From assembly GCA_963585895.1 (NCBI GenBank), contig OY757939.1, positions 29,591,731-29,655,730 of the forward strand: 64,000 nucleotides of DNA. Reading direction: 5' to 3'. The stretch's first letter is position 1; the number at the start of each line of letters is the position of its first letter. The DNA is from Sepioteuthis lessoniana. Taxonomy: Eukaryota > Mollusca > Cephalopoda > Myopsida > Loliginidae. Position numbers and translations under genes: made by a program. The notes beneath the pieces are model-generated. The model was given only the letters and a program-made list of their open reading frames with translations, was not told the DNA's origin and did not search any database. Shown piece by piece: positions 45,900 through 56,973 of this stretch.

Positions 45900-46780
45900 G
45901 ATAAGTATAGTACGTTGTCCCTCTCCTTTTTTTTCACCGTTCTGTCTGGTATATCAGGAATTCTTGCCATTACATGAGGGGGAGTAATATTTTGATATCT
46001 TGGAGAAGGTACAAACGATAGTTTGTGAATAGTTACTACTTCTTTTTCCTTGGGATTTTCATTTAAATCTTTCTGGATATTATCATCTACGACATCCCCA
46101 CTTTGTAATTAATTCTTTGCTGGTGCTAAGTAGATTCACGACCATTGGTGAATCTTATGCGTGCATTGCTTATGCGTCGTTAATTAATGGTTCATACTTA
46201 CTGACTTGGACATATAGCGACACAAAAGAACGGGCCATGGCGTAGATACGTTCATTCGTTACCTACGTTCATTCGTTATCTACGTTCATTCCTTACCTAC
46301 TTAGTAGGTAAGGAATGTGGTGTGGCATTAGTAGCAGTGTGGTGTGGTGTGGCATTAGTAGCGGTACAAAGAAGAGATCTTATGGAGTGTAGTACTTCAG
46401 GCAATACTGTTTCTCATTGCGATTCCTTAAGATTTCTTGAGGCCAATAATGTGTTTCCATATAATTCCATTATACTATTCACACGGACCATTTCCTTGCG
46501 GGTGGCAAGGTGTTGTCCGGCTAGTAGCAATTCCGAGACCTATCTTGGAATAGATATTCACGCACTTCCCTTGATAAGATGGATGTTCCCCTATCTGAAT
46601 GAGAACCTGGATGAAAAAGATTTTCGTGTATTTCATGCAATCTTCCCATGTTGTTGAGTCGGCACGTGAGAGCGTATCAGCTGGGATAATGTTTTTTTCC
46701 AGGCCGGTACATGATGTCATACTCATAATTCCATTCCCCATATTTTGATCTTGCTGTTCATGATCTTTCAATGCCTTCTT
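45900..46780 (-). pseudogene. Ty3/gypsy integrase relic, lineage D
   Basis: Minus strand: the end of an RNase H domain (NIIPADTLSRAD, about 46660-46700) is joined after a deletion to an integrase core piece (ATSRTTPCHPQGNG, about 46478-46520, carrying the site before the catalytic Glu). Then come RSLLCTATNATPH (about 46335-46375) and, further on, ARIRFTNGREST (about 46130-46165), a typical integrase C-terminal stretch. Several frameshifts. Distinct from lineages A-C. No LTRs identified. Confidence 0.7.
46240..46370. repeat. Local tandem and inverted duplications
   Basis: Three ~16-24-bp repeats of ACGTTCATTCGTTA, then a perfect 14-bp hairpin (46287-46300 / 46304-46317, loop TTA), then two copies of GTGGTGTGGCATTAGTAGC. 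Confidence 0.9.
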
Positions 46781-46863
46781 GCATCAAAAATGAAATTTGC
46801 CGCTCTCTGACTATCACAAAACATCAGCATGATGTGAAGACTTTTTGACTGACATACCTGCCA

Positions 46864-46908
46864 AACGAAAAATTTCTTCCGTAGAAAATACGGAAGAAAT
46901 TTTTCGTT
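46864..46908. repeat. Perfect inverted repeat (20-bp arms)
   Basis: Arms 46864-46883 and 46889-46908 are exactly complementary with loop GAAAA, immediately before the main satellite array. Confidence 0.95.
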
Positions 46909-46919
46909 CTGTAGTCGTA

Positions 46920-48702
46920 AGTTTGCGTGAAAAGTATGAAAAGGGACGGTTTGCTTACGATATATACGGTTAGGTTAACTAAAAGCACGGATAAAACGCT
47001 GACGATTATACTAGCTAAACTAAGTATAAAAGTAGGCATTTTCGCTCTATTTTAAAATGTCTTTTAGTGAAAATTTTCAATTATTAACGGGTATGTAAAT
47101 ATAGTTTAATAACATTACAAATATACTTTTTGTCAAAAACATATGTATGTGCACGCGACATATACGTTAACAAAAATAAAACTTTTGAAAAACACTGAAA
47201 TTTATACAAGAAAAACTGTGTGAACTATCATGAAAATCTAATAATCTATACTATCAAACTAACAGATAAAACATGGAAAAGTAATCGTTTTTGGTAAAAT
47301 TACATGGCAAATCTTTATTTTCTTATAAGCATGTGCATGACCTTACGATATATAGGGTTAACATAAATAAAACCATGGATAAAAAACTGAAGATTATGCT
47401 AGCAAAACTAGGTAAAACATTGTTAAAAGGTAGGCATTTTAGCGCTACTTTCATACGTCTTTTAGTGAAGATTCAACGTTATGAACTGGAATGTAAATTT
47501 AGTTAAATAACATATGTATGTGCACACATTAGAATAATTAAAACCTATGAAAAAAACTGGAATTGATTGTAGAAACACTACGTGAAATATCATGAAAAAC
47601 TAATCATTTGCAATATTGAACTAACAGAAAAATCATTAAAAAGTAATCGTTTTTGGTCAAATTACATTGCAAATCTTGATATTCTAATAAACATGTGCAT
47701 GAGCTTACGATATATACGGTTAGCATACCTAAAAGCACGGATAAAACGTTGAAGACTATACTAGTTAATAGGTTAATCATTATATAAAAGTAGGTATTTT
47801 AGCTCAAATTTCATACGACTTTTAGTGAAAATTTAAAGTTATGAACGGGTATGTAAATTTAATTTCAATAACATTGCAAATATACTTTTTGTCATAAACA
47901 TATGTATGTATACTAGGAACACTACGTGAACAATCATGAAAAACTAATCATTTACACAATCAAACTAACAGAAAAATCTTTCAAAAGTAATCGTTTTCTG
48001 TCAAATTGCATTTCAAATCTCGATTTTATTATAATCATATGCACGGGCTTACGATATATACGGTTAGCTTAACTAAAAGCTCGGGATAAAACGCTAAAGA
48101 TTATCGTATAAAAACTAAGTAAAACACTGTTAAGAAGTAGTCATTTTAGATCAATTTTCGTATGTGTTTTAGTGAAAATTAAAAGTCATGAACGGGTACG
48201 TCACTTTAGTAAAATATCATTGCAAATATACTTTTTGACATAAACATATGTGCAAACGATATATACATTAACATAAATAAAAACTTTAAAAAGAACTGAA
48301 ATTTATACTACAAACTCTACGTGAACAATCATGAAAAACTAATCATTTACACTAAAAAACTAACAGAAAAATCTTAGAAAAATAATCGTTTTTGGTCAAA
48401 TCACATCGCAAATCTCAATTTTATTATAATCATATACACAAGGGTTACTATATATATGGTTAGCTTAACTAAAAGCACGGAGAAAAAGCTGATTATACAA
48501 GCTAAACTAACTAAAACATTGTTAAAAAGTAGTAATTTTAGCTCTATTTTCATATGTGTTTTAGTGAAAATTCAAAGTTATGAACGGGTATGTCAATTTA
48601 GTAAAATAACATTACAAATATACTTTTTGACATAAACATATGTATGTGCACACGATTTCTACGTTAACATAAATAAAACCTTTGAAAAACACTGAAATTT
48701 AT
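46920..48702 (+). repeat. Satellite array, forward block 1 (~390-bp dimeric units)
   Basis: Units carry TTACGATATATACGGTTAGC, AAAGCACGGATAAAACG, TCATACGTCTTTTAGTGAAA, TATGAACGGGTATGTAAATT, CATTGCAAATATACTTTTTG and CATGAAAAACTAATCATTTA. Successive ACGGGTA landmarks are about 345-390 bp apart. Each unit has two related halves beginning CATTGCAAAT. No coding content. Confidence 0.9.
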
Positions 48703-48707
48703 ACTAG

Positions 48708-49462
48708 TGTAGAGAAGAGGAAAATCTCGTATTTTGTTTTGGCGCGCAATTTAATTCAACATTGAATTTCACCCAATCAGGATGACATATCCTATTCAGC
48801 CCGGACCTTCATTTCCGGCTAGCAAAACGGGTGAGCGGCCAAACACACTCTCTTCGGCTTGAGACGGCGACCAGAACGGACGTGTCTCTGGTCGCCCCTG
48901 CTTAGCGATGCTTTTTAGCTAAACAAGCCACCCAGTGGGGACATCTCACTGTGGCTTTAACCCTAGCAGCAGCAACATGGACACTCAACGAGGGAACCAT
49001 CTAATTTATGGATTCTTTGCGTCTAATCTATTTTAGACCAAGGAATCCCAGTTGAATATGAATTAGATACGTGCCTTCCACAAGCACCACAAAAATTTAC
49101 TATGTCGATCCGAGCGCCACTTCGCTCTCGACACACCTAGCTCTCATTTCACCTCTGGTCCACATTAATGGAGATAACGCCTACTCTCCCCAATTACCAG
49201 ACACACAAAACTACACGGTGACCTTAAATACTTCCCTCACACGTCCAACGACACGCTGCCATCTCAACGTCCCGCTAAGCTATCGCGTCTCCAAAACCAA
49301 CAAGCCTAAATACCACGAGTCTTGCAGCACCAAGAACAAACCATACGCAAACCTGCAAATAAGAATTTTCGTTATTGTGTGTTGTTAAATCAAAGTCTCG
49401 TAATTCATTTGTTGCCTTAAAATATATAGCGCTAAACAAATAACAATCTCACTCCCGGCTAA
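48708..49462 (+). repeat. 5' LTR of gypsy A copy 2 (anomalous)
   Basis: Starts TGTAGAGAAGAGG and ends CCCGGCTAA. Only about the last 100 bp (TGTGTTGTTAAATC onward, with CGTAATTCATTTGTTGCC) resemble the 3' LTR. The first ~650 bp are different sequence. Length 755 bp against 435 for the 3' LTR. Confidence 0.75.
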
Positions 49463-50197
49463 AAATTGGTGACCCGAATGGTACCTTCTGAATTACGAAA
49501 CAAATAAAAAAATAACACGAAACACGGTCTCCGTTTTCGGACAGCAGAACAAGCAAAAAGAAGAGAAAAAGAGAGAGAAAAAGCTTCCTGACTCAAAGAA
49601 CCGAAAGAATACTACCACCCAAGAATTTTCTTCCCAGTGACACACGTGTTCGTTCAATTCATTCGTCGGCTGAGAAGACATAGGCGCAAATTTTTCTTTC
49701 AGAAAAATATTCATAAAAAAAAACCTTTTTCGTGCCAGAGAAAGACTTTAAAATACTTCGTTTACGAAGCCATAAACGAAGGAAAAAATTTGCGGCAAGT
49801 AAAACAATCTTTCTAAAAAGAGATATCATCTTTTGTTTTGCAGACATATTGGCGCCCATTTACAAGTGGTCAAATAGAAAGATACAAGATTCTCCCTTTA
49901 CCCAAGTAGCATTTTTCTAACACGTGCCTCAACAACAACAAAAAACCCCTAAAACTTTCCAACCAGGAATTATCTTCTTTTTCAGCCCGTCCACAAGAAA
50001 AACACCAACTCAAGCAAGCATAAGGAACATTACATTTTGTTCATACGAAACAAAGTTTAAAAAAAAAAAGAAAAGAAAAAAATTATTACCCTCAGCTTGG
50101 CCGACTTGGCATAAAAAAAGGAAGAAACTTACTAATCTGCTCTTTTCAACTGACCACGTGGTACAAAAATTTTTTATTACAATAACAAAAAGAAAAA

Positions 50198-52162
50198 GTG
50201 AAGGCCCTACAAGACCTCCAACCACCCACTTCACTCCGCCAACTAAGGCACTTCCTCGGTCTGCTTAACTATTACAGACGTTTCTACCCACACTGTGCGG
50301 ATCTCCTGTCTCCTCTGTCTGACCTGTTACGTAACAGGAAAAAGAAAAATGAGCAGATTTCGTTGAATGTCATACAGTTAAAAGCTTTTAACGAAGTGAA
50401 GGAGAAATTAGCAAAAACATCGCTACTTGCACATCCTGTACCCGACGCCCAGTTCTCATTGGTCGTTGATGCATCGGGCACAGCTGTAGGTGCAGTTTTG
50501 CAACAGCAATACCAACAACAGCTACAACCTCTCGCTTATTTTTCGAGACAGCTGAAACCGGCAGAACAACGTTACAGCACGTTTGGCCGTGAACTCCTGG
50601 CAATGTACCTCGCAGTGAAACACTTTCAGCATTCACTAGAGGGCAGGCAATTTGTGATCTACACCGATCACCGTCCGCTTACTTTCGCGTTGCGCTCAAA
50701 GCCGGACAAGTATTCTCCTCGCGAAACTCGCCACTTGGATTTTGTTTCGCAGTTTACAAACGATATCCGACATATCTCTGGTGAACAGAATGCTGCGGCA
50801 GATGCCTTGTCTCGCCTTCCAATTAATTCACTTTTCTCACCTTCGGATATCGACTTGCGGCAGATGGCCTTAGACCAGCCACGTCTGGACACCTTGGATC
50901 TATCGTCACCTGAATTTGCAACTTGCAAGTTCGCATACCTGCCAGTGCCTGCTGCGGACACGCAGATTATCTGTGACACCTCAACAGACGCACCTCGACC
51001 TCTTGTTCCGATGACTCATCGTAGGGTTGTTTTTGACACCCTACACCAATTGGCACACCCCGGACCCAAAGCCACAGTGAAGCTGATTTCAGCTAGATTT
51101 TTCTGGCCAAACATGAGGCGTGATATCACTGCCTGGACACGTTCTTGCATATCCTGCCAAAAATCAAAGGTGCACACACATATCCGTGCACCCCTCGGGA
51201 CATTCAGCACCCCAGACGCTGGGTTCAGCCATATCCATATAGATCTGGTTGGACCATGGCCAGTCAGTCAAGGATTTACTTACCTCCTGACCTGTATAGA
51301 CCGTTTTACACGATGGCCTGAAGCTATTCCCTTAAAGGACGTTTCAGCTGAATCCGTAGCACAAGCCCTTATATCAGGCTGGATAACGCGTTACGGAGTT
51401 CCAACAACAATTACCACTGACCGTGGCAGACAGTTTGAATCCCACCTATTCCAGGAACTTTCCAGGATTTTAGGGATCAAGCGCATACGAACGACGAGCT
51501 ACCACCCTGCTTCTAACGGGATGATAGAACGCTTCCATCGCCAATTGAAGGCCGCATTGCGCTCCTATCCTGACCAACAGCGATGGAGCGAATATGTACC
51601 TGTTGTCCTTCTTGGCTGTCGTGCAGCTATCAAAGAGGACTTCGGATACTCTCCAGCAGAACTTGTCTATGGAGTACCGCTAGCATTACCAGGTCAGATG
51701 CTGAACCCTATAGATCTAACGGGAACAGATCCAGCTTTATATGTAAACAGACTGCAATGTTATTTTGGTAATCTCCCACCAATGCAACCTAGGGAACAGA
51801 CCATCAAACCATCAGTCCCCAAAGATATTTCCTCATGGACTCACGTTTTTCTAAGAAAGGACGCTGTCAAAGCCCCTCTTACTCCACCTTACACTGGCCC
51901 TTACCGCGTGCTTTCACGCACTGACAAACTTTTCACCCTTGACATTAATGGCAAAAAAGAAACTGTATCTATTGACAGGGTGAAAAGAGCCTTTCTTAAC
52001 ACAAACACACAAGAGCCACATATTCCCCCTACTTACACACATGAACATATCCTTACACCTGTAGAAAAAAATACAATGCCAAAAGACAATTACGTCACCA
52101 CCACACGTAGTGGTCGACGAGTACATTGGCCCAAAAAGCTCTGTAAAACTGTTTATGTATAA
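50198..52162 (+). CDS. RNase H-integrase polyprotein fragment (654 codons), gypsy A copy 2
   Basis: A long uninterrupted frame. The first codon listed is GTG and the domain structure shows it is an internal fragment, not a natural start. Residues 1-50 are the RT thumb ([17 protein letters not shown]). RNase H follows with catalytic D91, E132, D157 and D202. The integrase zinc finger has H283, H287, C317 and C320. The catalytic core has D349, D408 and E444 with the standard 35-residue D-E spacing. A C-terminal [17 protein letters not shown] motif precedes the end. Integrase inserts retrotransposon DNA; RNase H degrades the RNA template. All key residues are present although gag, protease and RT are gone. 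It stops 69 bp before the 3' LTR. Confidence 0.9.
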   Translation: MKALQDLQPPTSLRQLRHFLGLLNYYRRFYPHCADLLSPLSDLLRNRKKKNEQISLNVIQLKAFNEVKEKLAKTSLLAHPVPDAQFSLVVDASGTAVGAVLQQQYQQQLQPLAYFSRQLKPAEQRYSTFGRELLAMYLAVKHFQHSLEGRQFVIYTDHRPLTFALRSKPDKYSPRETRHLDFVSQFTNDIRHISGEQNAAADALSRLPINSLFSPSDIDLRQMALDQPRLDTLDLSSPEFATCKFAYLPVPAADTQIICDTSTDAPRPLVPMTHRRVVFDTLHQLAHPGPKATVKLISARFFWPNMRRDITAWTRSCISCQKSKVHTHIRAPLGTFSTPDAGFSHIHIDLVGPWPVSQGFTYLLTCIDRFTRWPEAIPLKDVSAESVAQALISGWITRYGVPTTITTDRGRQFESHLFQELSRILGIKRIRTTSYHPASNGMIERFHRQLKAALRSYPDQQRWSEYVPVVLLGCRAAIKEDFGYSPAELVYGVPLALPGQMLNPIDLTGTDPALYVNRLQCYFGNLPPMQPREQTIKPSVPKDISSWTHVFLRKDAVKAPLTPPYTGPYRVLSRTDKLFTLDINGKKETVSIDRVKRAFLNTNTQEPHIPPTYTHEHILTPVEKNTMPKDNYVTTTRSGRRVHWPKKLCKTVYV

Positions 52163-52231
52163 AATGTACCCTTCCTTGTTTTATGGCTGCTATCTTTTTC
52201 TCTGTCGGCTTTCTGCCTAAGCAGGGGGTGA

Positions 52232-52666
52232 TGTAGCAGCCACAGATCTATTTCCTTTCGCGAATCAATGCCCCTGTTAAAAGAATCGGTCACTCACTGA
52301 CCAGTCAACTGGCAGAGCGCATTGATTCCTTCTCCCTCTCAGGAACTATTTTTCTGGTCCGTTATCTCTAGAACGGACAACGTCAGAGAGAGTCTGGAGC
52401 TAGCAGAAGAAACATATCTCTCACACATGACTGCACTGATTCCACTTGGAACACTTCGCTCACTGCTAGCTTTAAACACGCTTCCTACGAACCAAGGACC
52501 AACATACAGACCAGCGACGCAAAGAGACACTTTCTCACTCTCACTCCTTCACGCCTGCTACTGTAATAAACCTTACTTTGTTGTGTTGTTAAAAGAAGTT
52601 TTGTAATTCATTTGTGTGCCTAAAAAAATATAGTGTTAGGGAAATTAACATTTCCCAAACCGCTAA
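52232..52666 (+). repeat. 3' LTR of gypsy A copy 2
   Basis: Starts TGTAGCAGCCACAGATCTAT after the polypurine tract and ends AAACCGCTAA before ACTAG. It matches the 5' LTR of copy 1 (28370-28821) throughout, including the CTGTAATAAACCTT polyadenylation-like signal. Confidence 0.88.
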
Positions 52667-52671
52667 ACTAG

Positions 52672-54318
52672 AAACTCTACGTGAACAATCATGTAAAACT
52701 ATCAAACTAACAGAAAAATCTTGGAAAAGTAACCGTTTTTGGTCAAATTACATTGCAAATCTCGATTTTATTATAAGCATTTGTCTGTACATGATATATA
52801 CGTTTATATATGATATATACGGTTAGCATAACTAAAAGCACGGAAAAACGCTAAAGATTATACTAGCTAAACTAAGTAAAACATTGTTAAAAAGTGGTTT
52901 TTAGCTCTATTTTCATACGTCTTTCAGTGAAAATTCAAAGTTATGAACGGGTATTTCAATTTAATAAAAATAACATTGCAAATATACTTTTTGACAAAAA
53001 AAATATGTATGTGCACACAATATATACGTTAATATAAATGAAAACTTTGAAAAACACTGAAATTTATACTAGAAACACTACCTGAACTATCATGAAAAAC
53101 TAATCATTTACACTATCAAACTAATCATTTTTGGTCAAATTACATTGAAAATCTCGATTTTTTTTATAATCATATGCAAGGGCTTACGATATATACGGTT
53201 AGCTTTACTAAATAAATATGTATGTGCACACGATACTCGTGAAACTCGCCACTTAATATAAATAAAAACGTGGAAAAACACTAAAATTTTTACTAGAAAC
53301 ACTTCGTGAACTATAATGAAAAATTAAATCATTTACACTATCAAACTAACAGAAAAATCTTGGAAAGGTAATCGTTTTCGGTCAAATTACATTTAAAATC
53401 TCAATTTTATTATAATCATATGCACGGGCTTACAATATATACGGCTAGGGTAACTAAAAGCACGTGATAAAACGCTGAAGATTAAGATATAAACTAAAAG
53501 ATAAGATATAAAAGATTAAGATATAAAAGATTAAGATATAAACTAACTAAAACACTGTTAAGAAGTAGTCATTTTAGATCTATTTTCATACGTGTTTTAG
53601 TGAAAGTTCAAAGTTATGAACGGGTATGTCAATTTCGTTAAATAATATTGCAAGTATACTTTTTGACGTAGACATATGGATCTGCACACGATATATACCT
53701 TAACATAAATAACACTTAAAAAAAAACTGAAATTTATACTAGAAAAACTACGTGAACAATCATGAAAAACTAGTAATTCATAGTATCAAACCAACAGAAA
53801 AATCTTAGAAAAGTAATGGTGTTTTGTCAAATTACATTGAAAATCTCGATTTTTTTATAATCATATGCAAGGGCTTACGATATATACGTTTAGCTTTACT
53901 AAAAGCACGGGATAAAACGCTGAAGATTATAGTATATAAACTAAGTAAAACATTGTTAAGAAGTAGTCATTTTCGCTCTATTTTCATACGTGTTTTAGTG
54001 AAAATTAAAAGTTATGAACGGGTATGTCAATTTAGTAAAATAACATTGCAAATATACTTTTTGACATAAACATATGTATCTGCACACGATGTATACTTAA
54101 CATAACAACTGAAATTTATACTAGAAACACTACGTAAACAATCATGAAAAACTAATCATTTACACTATCAAACTAACAGAGAAATCTGGGAAAAGTAATC
54201 ATTTTTTGTCAAATTACATTGAAAATCTCAATTCTTTTGTAATTATATGCACAGGCTTACGATATATACGGTCAGCTTTACTAAAAGCACGGGATAAAAC
54301 GCTGAAGATTATAGTATA
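52672..54318 (+). repeat. Satellite array, forward block 2
   Basis: Same units as block 1, resuming exactly at AAACTCTACGTGAACAATCA after the gypsy insertion. A small local repeat (TAAGATATAAAAGAT, three times) lies near 53480-53550. Confidence 0.9.
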
Positions 54319-54632
54319 TTATGGCCTTGTTGGTTGGGTTTGGAGTGTTACAACATACAATGAGAAAAAGCTTCATTTAACACAAGATAAACAAGGAACA
54401 TCTAATAATTAAACAATTTTTAAAAAACAAAAACGTCAACTTGGATTTGAATATTCAAAAGTTCTCCTTTGTGAGTAGTAAATTTTCGAAGTGGTGGAAA
54501 GTCAGATATCAAGAAACAGGGTAAAAGAGGAGAATGTTTTTAAAGAGTACTTATTCCTTTTTTCTTTTCTTTTCTTTTCTGTTCTTTCTTTTATGGTCAG
54601 GTAGTGGAACTAGCAGAGAGGTAGTTTCGGCT
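54319..54632. mobile_element. Left part of an unidentified insertion split by gypsy B
   Basis: Non-satellite sequence beginning TATGGCCTTGTTGG after a satellite ATAT. It continues after gypsy B at 59553-59872 and ends TCCCCACA just before ATATAAACTAAG, where the satellite resumes. The combined length is about 630 bp with an ATAT duplication at both edges. Identity unknown; the right end resembles an LTR end. Confidence 0.55.
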
Positions 54633-55028
54633 TGTAGTATCACCTCCCTTACTAAGGTCAGTAAATGGGCAGTCAATACTACCTTAACAGAAATCTTGGT
54701 CCTTACTTCCACCTCGGCCAAGGAATGTTATCCCAGAATCCATCGCCTCTCACTCTTCTCTCTTCCCTTCTCTCCCCTTTTCTCTCTCGCTCTCCCTCTC
54801 CCTCTGGCCAATCAGCGGAGATAGTAGCAGTTGCCGAAGACGACCCAAGACAGAAGAGGAGGCAGTTGCTGAAGAGATTCCAAAACACTAAACACACGTG
54901 TTGACAGCCGGACATTTTCTAGCCAACACGTGGCGTTATATACGAAGAATAAAATTCCTCTTTTAAAGTTAATATTTGTACTTCTCATTTATTATCTCAA
55001 ATAACATAACCCAAGTACATATATTACA
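54633..55028 (+). repeat. 5' LTR of gypsy B
   Basis: TGTAGTATCACC...ATATATTACA, 396 bp. Contains GGCCAATCAGCGG (CCAAT-like), GGCGTTATATACG (TATA-like) and GAATAAAATTCC (polyadenylation-like). Differs from the 3' LTR by a 12-bp insertion (ATTTATTATCTC) and one A/G change. Confidence 0.95.
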
Positions 55029-55281
55029 ATGGTGACCCCAACTAAAAGGATATAAGACACAACTTTTGAAAATTCCAGGATAAATTCAACCAATTTTTCA
55101 ACTTCACGTCGCAAACGTTTCAAGACAGAACCTTCGACGTAAGTAAATAAAAAAAAAATTCTTTTCCTCTTTTCTTGGTCTACAACAACAACAAATATAT
55201 ATATATATATATACACATATAAAAATATATATACACGCACAAAAAAAAAACAATTAAAAATAAATAAATAAATAAATAAAA

Positions 55282-55960
55282 ATGGAAGAAGCTTCTCTAC
55301 AGCAAATTAACATAAAGACACCAGAATTCATGGAAACGGCAGTGAATGGCTGGTTTTCCATTCTGGAGGCACAATTCCACCTGCGCAATATAAAGGCATC
55401 AACAACAAAATTCTACACGGTAATGTCATCTCTGCCTGCAGAGGTGGTAGCTAAAATACCGATAACAATTTTAGAATCAAAAAAATACGAGGAAATAAAA
55501 CAGTCATTAACTGAGGCCCACGAAAGGACAAAGCCGGAATTGCTGGACAAATTAATGTCAACAACAACTATTACAGGCCGTCCTTCAACATACCAGCAAG
55601 AAATGCTATCGATAGCAAAACGGATAGGTATCGGAGAAGAAATAGTAATACACAAATTTCTTCAGGCCCTACCAGCGTCATTGCTCCACAAAAGGAGTTA
55701 AGTCCAACTCAACTTGGAAAGCTAGCGGATGAGCTTATGCCTCTGCTTAACAATATCAACGCGACAGCGTTCACCGCTCAGCATAGGACACAAAAACTGG
55801 GAAAAGCAAAGACAATATTATTTTACCGACAGGTATTAAACCTTTCTTCCCGGAACAAAAAGCCAAAATATGTAGAGCACACCTCTACTTTGCCGAGCAA
55901 GCAAGAACTTGCAAACCTTGGTGTAGATGGCCGAAGAAGCAAAACACAAAAATACTACCA
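55282..55960 (+). pseudogene. Gag of gypsy B, split over three frames
   Basis: The first frame (55282-55701, 139 codons from an ATG) has the capsid-type signature with WFSILEAQFHLRNI. It ends in a stop at ALPASLLHKRS. The sequence continues in a second frame (APQKELSPTQLGKLADELMP, about 55674-55735), and the nucleocapsid zinc knuckle lies in a third frame (ICRAHLYFAEQARTCKPWCR, 55868-55927; Cys-His-Cys-Cys). The two shifts are single-position changes, so this may be true decay or sequencing error. Gag packages the element RNA into virus-like particles. Confidence 0.8.
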
Positions 55961-56973
55961 AGCTCGCGTCCACCTACACCAACTCCAACAGACTCGGAAA
56001 ACTAACGGTGCGAACCATGTCTGTCCCCCTGAGTTCGCCGCTATTACAAATCAATACACGATTAGGGACAACTACATTAAAATTTATAGTAGATACTGGT
56101 GCAAGTATCTCAATAATACCAGCGTCTAGGTTAAACGGTGTCACGTTGAATCCAACACCGGTATCACTCACCACCGCTAATGGAGAGAAAATAAAATGCC
56201 ACGGACAAGCAAACCTAGAGATTGGGATATCAAGTTTGAAAAGGTCATTTTCCTGGACATTTGTGGTCGCAGATATCACCAATCCTCTCCTTGGATTTGA
56301 CTTTTTAAATGAATTTGGTCTCATAATCGACTGCAAAAATAAAACAATTTACGACCCGTTAACAGCTACCAAAAAGGAATTAATACTAAACACAACGTCT
56401 CCAGTAAACGTGGTCATTAACAAAGTAGAACTACCAACATTTATTCAAACCAGTCTTGATAAATACCCAGAAATCATTTCTCCTCATATAAACAAAAATA
56501 ACAACTACTGCGGTGTTTATCACAGAATTGATACAGGTAGCCACTTACCGATTTTTGCAAAATCCAGACAGCTATCAGCGGAAAAACTATCGGCGACTAA
56601 AGAAGAGTTTAAAAGACTCATAAATGAAGGCGTGATAACTCCTTCAGACAGCGAATGGTCAAGCCCACTACATCTTGTACCTAAGCAAAGTGGAGGATAC
56701 CGCTGCTGCGGAGATTACCGTGCATTAAACAGCATCACTAAAAGTGATAGATACCCCATTCCCAATATAAATTCATTCACAACAAAACTCGCTAATAAAC
56801 AGCGATCTACAAAAATTGATCTGATTTCAGCGTACCATCAAATTAAAATGCACCCAGATGATATTCCTAAAACGGCAATTATCTGTCCGATGGGTCTTTT
56901 TCATTACGAATTTATGCCGTTTGGCGGCATTTCAAAGGTACATGGACAGAATCTTTCGACAGATAGACTGTGA
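55927..56973 (+). pseudogene. Protease and N-terminal RT, gypsy B
   Basis: A 348-codon open stretch. The retropepsin has FIVDTGASISIIP with the catalytic Asp at residue 56 and a later LLGFDFLNEFGLIID. RT begins at about residue 215 with LSAEKLSATKEEFKRL, WSSPLHLVPKQSGGYRCCGD, YRALN and DLISAYHQIKMHPDDIPKTA. The frame is lost directly after FMPFGG, where about 20 bases coding the following conserved segment are missing. The listed ATG lies within the gag-pol overlap zone and need not be a start. Confidence 0.88.

Larger units (their letters stand above)
48703..52671 (+). mobile_element. Ty3/gypsy LTR element, family A copy 2, with 5-bp target duplication
   Basis: The element (48708-52666) is inserted in a satellite monomer and flanked by ACTAG on both sides (48703-48707, 52667-52671). 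The uninterrupted satellite has a single TACTAG at this point. Order: 5' LTR, primer binding site TGGTGACCCGAATGG (49467), leader, RNase H-integrase frame, polypurine tract AAGCAGGGGGTGA (52219-52231), 3' LTR. Gag, protease and most of the reverse transcriptase are absent, so it could move only with help. The two LTRs differ in length and in most of their sequence, which is unusual (see findings). Confidence 0.9.

Noticed and set aside
54665..54904. 79-codon frame duplicated at 59197-59436
   Set aside because: It lies inside the two gypsy B LTRs, so the exact duplication reflects LTR identity, not a gene family.
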